38,153 bases of DNA from a virus. The position numbers and the translations under genes were made by a program. Each line of letters opens with the position of its first letter. Positions within the stretch are counted from its first letter, which is position 1. Positions 25,839-34,500 of the stretch are shown in pieces. The notes under the pieces were generated by a model. That model was given only the letters and a program-made list of their open reading frames with translations. It was not told the DNA's origin and did not search any database. The stretch is taken from positions 1 through 38,153 of the IMG/VR virus record IMGVR_UViG_3300027906_000055, one strand, 5' to 3'.

Positions 25839-26243
25839 ATGATATTAAATGCAAGAAAATTAACTGACAAAGATTATAGTTGTTTAGTTGATTGGTGGAA
25901 GTGGTGGCGTTGGCCAGCTATTCCACAAAACTTTTTACCAGACAATGGTGCTGGTGGAATAATGATAGAAAAAGAAAACACACCTATAGTGGCAGGTTTT
26001 ATATATTACACTAATTCTGACGCTGTGTTTGTAGAATGGATAATATCTAATCCTAAATACAAACATCATGATAGGAAAGAAGCAGTAGAAATGTTGCTAA
26101 AAACAATTGAAGCTATATGTAAAGAACAAGGTAAAAAATACATGTTTTCTATAGGTAGGAATCAACATTTAATAAACACGCATAAAAAATTAGGATGGGA
26201 TGTAGATAATAAACCCTCTTATGAGATAGCAAAAAAAATATAA
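25839..26243 (+). CDS. GNAT-like N-acetyltransferase fold protein
   Basis: A 134-aa protein. The order of elements fits a short GNAT domain: N-terminal strand and helix with a Trp-rich loop (CLVDWWKWWRWPAIPQNFLP), strand GGIMIEKENTPIVAGFIYYT (beta2-beta4), VFVEWIISNPKYKHHDRKEA leading into the helix after the acetyl-CoA loop, then KYMFSIGRNQHLINTHKKLG. The classical R/QxxGxG/A loop is not clear; KHHDRKEA takes its place, so activity is uncertain. It starts 4 bases after the tail gene and ends 2 bases before the next. Similar proteins occur, as I recall, in the same position in other marine phages. Substrate unknown. Confidence 0.6.
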   Translation: MILNARKLTDKDYSCLVDWWKWWRWPAIPQNFLPDNGAGGIMIEKENTPIVAGFIYYTNSDAVFVEWIISNPKYKHHDRKEAVEMLLKTIEAICKEQGKKYMFSIGRNQHLINTHKKLGWDVDNKPSYEIAKKI

Positions 26244-26245
26244 TA

Positions 26246-26929
26246 ATGGGTAAAAAAATAGGTAGAATTATTGGTGCTAAAAAAGCAGCGGCTAATGCTC
26301 AAGATGAATTAGATAATGCTACGGCAAGAAGAATTAGAGCTGAAGCAAACATGAATGATGCTTTAGAATCTCGTCAGGATATTATTAATCCTTACGCTGG
26401 TATAACTGACTTGTCTGGTTTAGCTAGAGACTTAACTAGTCAAATAACTAATCCATTTAATAATTTAACTGTATCTACCGCAGCTGCTAAAATGCAAGCA
26501 GAAGAAACTGATGTAGCGTTAGCGAACACATTAGATACATTAGAACAAACAGGAGCTAGTGCGGGTGGTGCTACTGCTTTAGCAATGGCTGCTTTAAAAT
26601 CAAAACAAAGTGTTGCTGCTACAATTGAGAAACAAGAAGCAGCTAATGATCAAATGCAAGCGCAGGGTGAAGCTCAAATGAATAGAGAAAAAGTAGCTGC
26701 TAGCCAAGCGTATGATCAAGCTACAATTCAATTAAAAGGTAGAAAAGAAGAAGCAGATGCTAAAGGAGAAATATTTGAATTCCAAGCTCAAGAGGCAAGA
26801 ACAAACGGAGATATAAATAGATATACATCAATGTATTTAGGTGCTGCACAAGCTGAAAATGAAATAAGACAAGCAGCAGCAGAAGCCGAAAGCGAAGTCG
26901 GAAATGCTTGGGGTGGATTATTCGGATAA
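26246..26929 (+). CDS. Ala-rich coiled-coil internal virion protein
   Basis: A 227-aa, almost fully helical protein rich in Ala, Glu and Gln. Residues 1-45 are basic and helical, NPYAGITDLSGLARDLTSQI and NPFNNL follow, then TGASAGGATALAMAALKSKQ (about 102-121), a Gly/Ala segment typical of small ejection proteins. The rest is a long Gln/Glu/Ala coiled coil, ending in GNAWGGLFG. Composition and position resemble P22 gp7 or T7 gp14-type internal proteins that leave the capsid with DNA. No signal peptide. The ejection role is inferred. Confidence 0.65.
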   Translation: MGKKIGRIIGAKKAAANAQDELDNATARRIRAEANMNDALESRQDIINPYAGITDLSGLARDLTSQITNPFNNLTVSTAAAKMQAEETDVALANTLDTLEQTGASAGGATALAMAALKSKQSVAATIEKQEAANDQMQAQGEAQMNREKVAASQAYDQATIQLKGRKEEADAKGEIFEFQAQEARTNGDINRYTSMYLGAAQAENEIRQAAAEAESEVGNAWGGLFG

Positions 26930-26944
26930 AATAAATTAAAAAAA

Positions 26945-28495
26945 ATGAATATAGTATTAAAAGGTCATAATGATAAAATGAATAGATTAGTTAATGTTTC
27001 TACAACACGTAGAAGCAAAGAACTAAACTTTTTTACTGACGCTAGTAACAAATATAGAAGTTACATGAGCAGTTCGTCTTCGGAAAATCCATATGAAGAT
27101 AACACTTTAGCAAATATAATAAAAGATTATTTTATTGATTTAGCTCAAAGACCTGTAGAAGGTGTTATAGCTAAACAAACAAAGCTTAAACTAGAAGTTA
27201 AAAATTTAGGTCAGAATGAAATAAAACAAGATATACAGTCTATAGAAGAATATTTTAATAGATTAGATAAGTGTATTACACTTGGTGGATATTTAGCGCA
27301 AGCAATAGACACTACATCTCCTAAAAAATTACCACAATTTATAAGTGATTATAGATCTATAAATATAAATGGAACTAATGAAAGATCTAAAGATAAAAAT
27401 ATGTTTTCTATGGCAGCTTGGTCTAATCTTTTTGATTACTACAAAGATGTTAAAGTTGAAAAGAACTTTTATTTTAGAGAAACAGCTAGTGAAGAAATAG
27501 TAGTATTTACACAAAGCATGAAATTTTTAGTTAAAGGCGAAACTTTTAGAAAATATCTTCACAATGTTCCTTATGTAATGGATGATTTCTTAAGTAACAG
27601 AAATATTAAATATGATAACAATGGTGATATGTTTTATGTTATCTACAATGAAGTAGATTCTTCTCAATTAGATAATAATGAACTGTTGTCTTTATTTATT
27701 AGTAGAGTTCCTGACTCTATGGATCTTCAAACTACTTTTGAAAATGCTGGTATTACTAAAAACGCTACATTACAACCACAATTTTTCTTAGGCGGAACTG
27801 TTCCTTCAGAAGACCCTAATGATGTGGCAGAAGATACCTCTATAAAAATACCTATATATAACGTAAGTAATAATAAAGTTAGAAAATATCTAGTAAAACC
27901 TATTGTAACAGAGTTTATAGATAATAATCCAGCTTATAACGCAGAAGTAAGAGCTCATATTTCCGGTTTATTTGCGGTTGCAAGTGGAGATATTTCTGTT
28001 TTATCTGGCTATAGTAATAAAAGATTAGGTATAGATTTACCATTAGGTATAAATGAAGAAGTAACACCAGATTTAATAAAACTTTATGATGAATTAGATC
28101 CTGAAGGTAAAGCTGGGTTTGTGGGTAATAGATATGCTTTTAACAAAACAGGTTATGGAGATCAAGCTGTTGCATTAGTAGATGCTCAAAGAGCCTATAT
28201 GATGAGTCTTGTTTTACAAAGTAATTTAGATAGAAAACTACCTCAAAATAATATAGCAAATGAACCTAGTATTATAAAAGAAACCTTAAGTGATGAGAAA
28301 AAACAAGGTCAAGATTTGATAAAAGCATTAAATGATAATGAAATGCCAATACCAGAATTCTATAGAAACATGTTGGGTATTAAAGAATGGCAAGCTGGTA
28401 TGACTATATTTTATCAAAAATTACCAGAAGAAAGTACGGATTTACCAGAACAAATCGACGAACAAACAGCAGCTTTAATTGCTCAATATTCTTAA
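26945..28495 (+). CDS. Large protein of unknown function before the giant polyvalent protein
   Basis: A 516-aa protein starting after an A-rich run (ATG at 26945; M12 is an alternative). Residues ~60-150 are helical and charged (ANIIKDYFIDLAQRPVEGVI). A mixed middle includes SRVPDSMDLQTTFENAGITK near residue 257. The second half includes YLVKPIVTEFIDNNPAYNAE and RAHISGLFAVASGDISVLSG, then a helical end with PIPEFYRNMLGIKEWQAGMT. No membrane segment, signal peptide or catalytic motif is visible. It sits between the small internal protein and the giant protein, 9 bases before the latter, so an internal-virion or ejection role is plausible. I do not recognise the family. Confidence 0.7.
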   Translation: MNIVLKGHNDKMNRLVNVSTTRRSKELNFFTDASNKYRSYMSSSSSENPYEDNTLANIIKDYFIDLAQRPVEGVIAKQTKLKLEVKNLGQNEIKQDIQSIEEYFNRLDKCITLGGYLAQAIDTTSPKKLPQFISDYRSININGTNERSKDKNMFSMAAWSNLFDYYKDVKVEKNFYFRETASEEIVVFTQSMKFLVKGETFRKYLHNVPYVMDDFLSNRNIKYDNNGDMFYVIYNEVDSSQLDNNELLSLFISRVPDSMDLQTTFENAGITKNATLQPQFFLGGTVPSEDPNDVAEDTSIKIPIYNVSNNKVRKYLVKPIVTEFIDNNPAYNAEVRAHISGLFAVASGDISVLSGYSNKRLGIDLPLGINEEVTPDLIKLYDELDPEGKAGFVGNRYAFNKTGYGDQAVALVDAQRAYMMSLVLQSNLDRKLPQNNIANEPSIIKETLSDEKKQGQDLIKALNDNEMPIPEFYRNMLGIKEWQAGMTIFYQKLPEESTDLPEQIDEQTAALIAQYS

Positions 28496-28504
28496 TATAA
28501 TTAT

Positions 28505-31500
28505 ATGGAAGAAGAAAAAGAACTGACTATTGAGGATCTTTTGAACCTTGAAATATCCAACCAAGTTGTTGAGGAAGAAGTGAATGATGAAAAAAAAGCT
28601 ATTAAAAAGCCTTTTTCTATGGATGATTTTTTTGATAAAAATCCTAATTTAAAACCTATTGATCCTAGGGTTGAAGAAGGTGTTGTTGTAAGAGATAATC
28701 CTTCTTTATTAGATCCTGTAGAATTACCAACTAAAGTAGGTAAAATAACAGAGGGTACTAATTATAACGCAACAGAAGAAGCTATAATGTACAAACCTAG
28801 TAATCCTGAAGAATCAGATTTTTACACACAAACACAAGATGTAACAAATAGAGTTAATGATATAATTAAAAACCCTGTTAAGTTACCTCAAGCCACTATA
28901 AATGTTGGTGAAGCAAAATCTATTGATGTTGATTTTGAACAAGTTCAAGAAATAGACGTTGAGGCTACTACTGATAAAATTAATGAAGAAATTGATAATG
29001 CTCCAAAAATTATAGAAGTTGACCCAATAAAAGCCCAGTACGCGCCAAGTAAAGTAATTGATGGTGAATTAATTACTGGAATTCCAGATAGGTTTAATGT
29101 TTCTGTGGACACAACAGGTAAAGCAACAGACGAAGACACTACTAAATATTATAAAGTTAATGAATCGGCTTATAATTACATAAAAGACTCTATACTTACA
29201 GAAGGTGAGCTTGGAAGTTATAATACCTGGGAAGAGTTTGTAGGTAAAGCAGATGAAGTTACGCAGAAAATACTACAACAAGATCCAATAATAAAAAAGA
29301 TTTTAGCTGAAGCAGGTTTTAATTTACAAAATGAATCTTATAGCAAGTATATAGATATGTTAAATGCTGCTATAAATGAAAACGGTTTAGATAGTCCAGA
29401 AGAAATAGAAGCATTACAAATAGAATATGACACATGGAGAGATACTAGATGGAATGAATTAATTCAAAGTACTGAGTTTGAAGAAAGAGGACAGCAATAT
29501 GCTTTTGCTACTAAAAAAGTATTAGAAGATTTATACAAACCTTACGGAAGAACAAAAGAAGGAGATCTTGCTGAAATAGATACACAACTTAGAGAAGGTG
29601 AAATAAGTAAAAGTTGGTGGAAGTTAAAAGATATAGGAATAGGAATGACCACAGGTTTTGGTAAAAAATACAAACAACTTGATCTTCTATCAGATAGACC
29701 TTTTTCACAACTTGCTAACCAAAGCATGGATACATATAACCTTGCACAAAAGTTGGGGTTAGAAGATATGACTATTCAGCAAATTGAAGATTTATATAAT
29801 ACAAACCCAGGTAAAAAATACGAAAAAGCAATAGAGGATATTTTTAAATCTTTTAATTTAGGGTATGGGTTTAAGAAAGATCAAATGAAACCTGCACAAG
29901 ATGCGTCTAGGTATGATAAAATAAAAGATAGAAATTTAACATTAAAAGAAATAACTGAAAAAGCTAGAGAAGAAATAAACAAACGAGAACAAGAAAGATT
30001 TAAAACTGGTTTGTCTATTTTAGAAGATGAAAATTTTCAAAGTTTATTAAATGAAATAGATCCTGAAGAAAGTGGTTTTGTTGATACTGTTGGACAAATA
30101 GTTCAACAATCAAACATGCTACTTACATTTGCTGGTGAAGGTATAGCTTCTATAGGTAAACAATCTAAATCTTTACCGGGTGCAGTGGCGTATGGAGTAG
30201 GGAAATTAATTTCTACTTTAGGTACTCTTGATATAGCGGCAAACGAGTTTACTTCTCAAATATGGGGTACTTTTGACAAAAGAATAAGAGATAGAAAAGG
30301 TGAAAATTATCAACCTACTATAGATGATTATATGGCTGAGTTAGATGATCCTGACTCTGTAAGTATTATACAAAATATAATAACTACTGGAGGAATTGTA
30401 GCATTAGAAAGAGTAGGTATAGCTAAAGCTTTAGGAGCTAGCAAAGTGGCTAGCAAAAATATAGCATCACTACTAAGACTTGAAGGTAAAACTTTTCTTA
30501 AAACACTACCTGCTTTTGCTTATCAAAGAGAGGTTGCTGGTCTTACTGAATACTTAACAGAAGGATTTCAAGGATATATATCTGACGCAAGTATTAGATT
30601 AGGTAGTGGAGAAAGCGTAAGTGATTCTGTATTAGACGCTGAGTTTGATAAGTTAGGAGCTAAAAAAGGATATCAAATAGGTAGATTTTTACCAATTGTA
30701 GGAAAAATAACTCAACAAACAGCTGTAGAATTAAACACAGCTGCTTTAAAATTATCAACAAATTTTGATTTAGGTAAATTAAGCAAAACATTTAAACAAA
30801 ATGAATTATTTTTTAATAAATCTATAGAAAAAATACAAAAAGATATAGATTCTAATAAAATATCACAAGAGGAAGGTCAGTTAATTATTAGGAATATATC
30901 TAATATTAGAAACGCAGGTTTAAAAATACCTGCTAATGTTGATGGTAGATCTAAAAATAGATTAATGAGATTATTGTTAGAGCAAAAAGCTTTACAAAAT
31001 AAAATTAAAGAAGTAGATAATAAAGATATAAGTACTAATGATATTTTAGAATTAGCTACAATATCTAATGAGATTCAAAGCATAATTAAAAAAGCTGATT
31101 CAAGAGAAAATTATATTAATCAAGTAGGTAACGTTGTTAATATTATTAATAACAATGAAAATGCTAATGTAAAAATAATACGTAGTAAAGACGGAAAAGG
31201 TGTTGAAAATCAAATAGATAAATTAAAAGGTGAGGGTTGGAAAATAGCAGCATCAAAAGGTTTAACAACTAACTATGGTACTATATTTCAAAAAGGAGAT
31301 CAACAAGTTATACTACTTAATGATAAAGAAATACTAGCTGATGGCGCTATAAATACCGCTGCTCATGAATTTTTACATGCTGTATTATGGAACACAGTAA
31401 AGAATAGTAAAGGTACGGCTATAGCTTTAGGAAATGATTTGCTTACATATTTAAAAGATGTAAATCCTGAGTTAATGAAAAACTCTGTTTTTGCTCAAAG

Positions 31501-34500
31501 AATAAAGCAATATAAAGACGATGCTACTATAACTACTGAACAGCAGGCTGAAGAAGTATTAACATTATTTTCCGAAGCAGCTTTAGATGGTGCTATAGAA
31601 TTAAATGAAAGTGCTTTAGATCAGATACAAGGTTTTTTTACAAGAATATTTAATTCTTTAATGGGTCGTGAAGCAGACATTAAATTTAATGATGGTAAAG
31701 ATGTATTTAAATTTATAAAAGGTTATAACGAAAGCATAAAGAAAGGTAAGTTTACAAAAGCTCAAGATAAACTTTTTGAAAGTAGAGCTGAAGGAGATTT
31801 AATTAAAAGAGAATACACGACTCAGGAAATGAAAGATCGTGATGCTACAAGTAAGCAAAATAAAAAACTACAAGAGTTAACAGTAGAATGGCAAGAAGGT
31901 TCTCCAGATGTTGATGTTGAAAATGATATACTTCCACAATTGGAAGCGGCTACAATAAGTTCATTAAAAAGATGGGGAGTAACAGGAGGAAGAAACTTAA
32001 CTTTTGATTTTAAAAACCCTGAAGTAATTAAAGAAGCAAAACAATTAGTTGGTGGACAACTTTGGAGTTTTATGGAAAACTTCGATCAAGATAAAAGTTC
32101 TGCTACAACTTATACTGATAATTTAGCTAAAAGAATAGGTCCTAAATTAGTGGACATGTTTGCTAAGAAAGGTAAAAGTTTAGATTCTATGAAAGAAGAT
32201 GTAGGATTTGATGTTGTAGATACTACACAAAAAGATTTTGATTCTCCATCTCAAAAACCTGTAGGTAAAAGAGATAAAGTATTTCCTAATGCAGTAAAAG
32301 CAATAGCAGATAATATAACAGGCGAAACTAGAGAAGATCAAAAGGTTTTACTTAAAAATGATATAGAAGAAGCTATATTAAGAGTAGGGACTAATCCTAA
32401 AGATATAGTCAAGTATATAGTTAAGAAAACAAAAACACCAGCTTATAGAAAACTTATTAAAGATAAACTGGGTAGATTTGGAAGCGATCAGTATATAGAC
32501 AATGTTGTTAGTTTATTTGATAATAACGATTTTATTAAATCTATACCGGTAGCTAATATTAAAAGAAGGTTTGGTAAATTATTTGGTATAAAACAAATAG
32601 ACACTGTTAAAACTAAAAAAGTAGAAGATGGTAAAAGAACTTATTTTGATAAACCAGTTTATAGAATACCAGCAGTTGATAAAACAAAGCTCAATAGAAT
32701 AAAAAATTATTTCTTAGGTGGAGAAAAAAGATCACAATCATTATTTGAAATAATTGGAGAAGGTATAGCTGTAGAATCAATATCAGAATTAAGAACTGAT
32801 AAAGAGTTCATGAAAAACCTACAAGATAGATTAGATTTTAAAAAATCTAATTTAACAGCAAATGAATTCATGGATCAAGTAGAATTTAATCTTGATAAAA
32901 GAAATCTTGAAGACACTTCTTTTGATGTAGCGAAAGCTTCTAAAAAAGTTAAGCCAAAAGTTAGTAAAGCTAGACAAGCAGATTTGGATAGAATGACACC
33001 CGCTCAAATAAATGCTGAAGAAGGATGGTCTCCATGGGAACTAGTTAGACAACCTGATGGATCTTTAAATTTAGATAGAAGATTTGTAGGTAGAGCAGAA
33101 GCAATAGCAGCTTTAAAAAGAATAGGGCAAGATAAACGTAGAGATATGGATGCGTTGTTAAAAGAAAACAAACCTTTTGAACCTCAATATAAATCTAGTA
33201 AAAAATATAGACTTAACCTTGAAGAATTAACTGGAACTGAAAAGATTGAGTTAACTGCAGGAGATTATGAAGCAAATATAAAAGCTATAACTAAAGCATT
33301 AAATAAAATTAAAGGTGTTCCAACTATTTCTGTTACTACAAACGAGAGGGTAAATCTTAAGACCTGGAAAAAAGAATATAAAAAAGGAAAATATGATTTA
33401 TCTCCTGAAGATGTAAAATTTTTAGATAAGCTTGATAGTAAAAAAGGAGATGAATTTGATGCTGGTGTTGATTATCTTTTAGAAAAGTATGGTGCTGTAT
33501 ATAATTGGGATGCTAAAATTGATCCTGATAAAGAAAATTCTTCAACTTACGGAGAGGTTCGTGATGAAATGACGACACAGATTATTGAAAGTTTTCCTGA
33601 AAAAGATAGACCAATGATTAGACAGTTATTGCTTGACATGTCTACAAATCAGTTTGCAGTAGGTATAAAAGCAAAAAGTTTGGAACTTGAAGGTGGAACT
33701 ACTACTGGAGCTAGAAAAGGTAATTTAGGTTTATATGGTGTTGAATCTGAATTTAATAAAGCTATTCCTCCATCAGAATATGAATGGAAAAAAGGTGATA
33801 CTCCATTAATTACACGTGATAAATATACAAAAACTATAGACGGAAAAAGCCAAAGAGTTGATTGGAATAAAGTTAGAGGTAAAGACTTTATTGCGAATCA
33901 AGATTTAAAACTTCCAGCTTTATTTAAACTTATAGATGGATTAAAGAAATTTAAAAATGATCCAAATTTCTCATGGTATCTTAAAGCTTTAACAGGTAAT
34001 GTTTCTAATACCCAAACCCATCCATTTAGGTTTTTAATGCCTTTACGTAACATAGAAGTAAACCCAAAAACTAAAAGACCTTTTAATAAAAAATATATAG
34101 AAGAACATACCTTTGTTGCTAATAATTTAGGTAAACTTGTAGAGTATGGTATATTAAGTAACCAATTACCTATTGTAAAAAAGATAATTAATGCGTCAGC
34201 TTCTCAAGCAGCTCTTACTGAAGTTACTGATAATAAATTGAAACCATTAAAATTAACCTCGAATATGGGTAAAGCTTATTCAAAGTTAATAAAAGGTATA
34301 ATAGATGGATCACGAAACGCTGCTATACAGGGTTTAGCTTCATTCATTAGATATAAAGATGTACTTACTCTAAGCAAAATCTATAATTTAAAAGAAGGGA
34401 AGACGATGAATGAGGTATTAGGTCTTAAAATAATAGGAGCTAATAATAATCCCGATTCTAGAAATGAAGCAAATAATATAGCAAATGCTATTTATGATAA

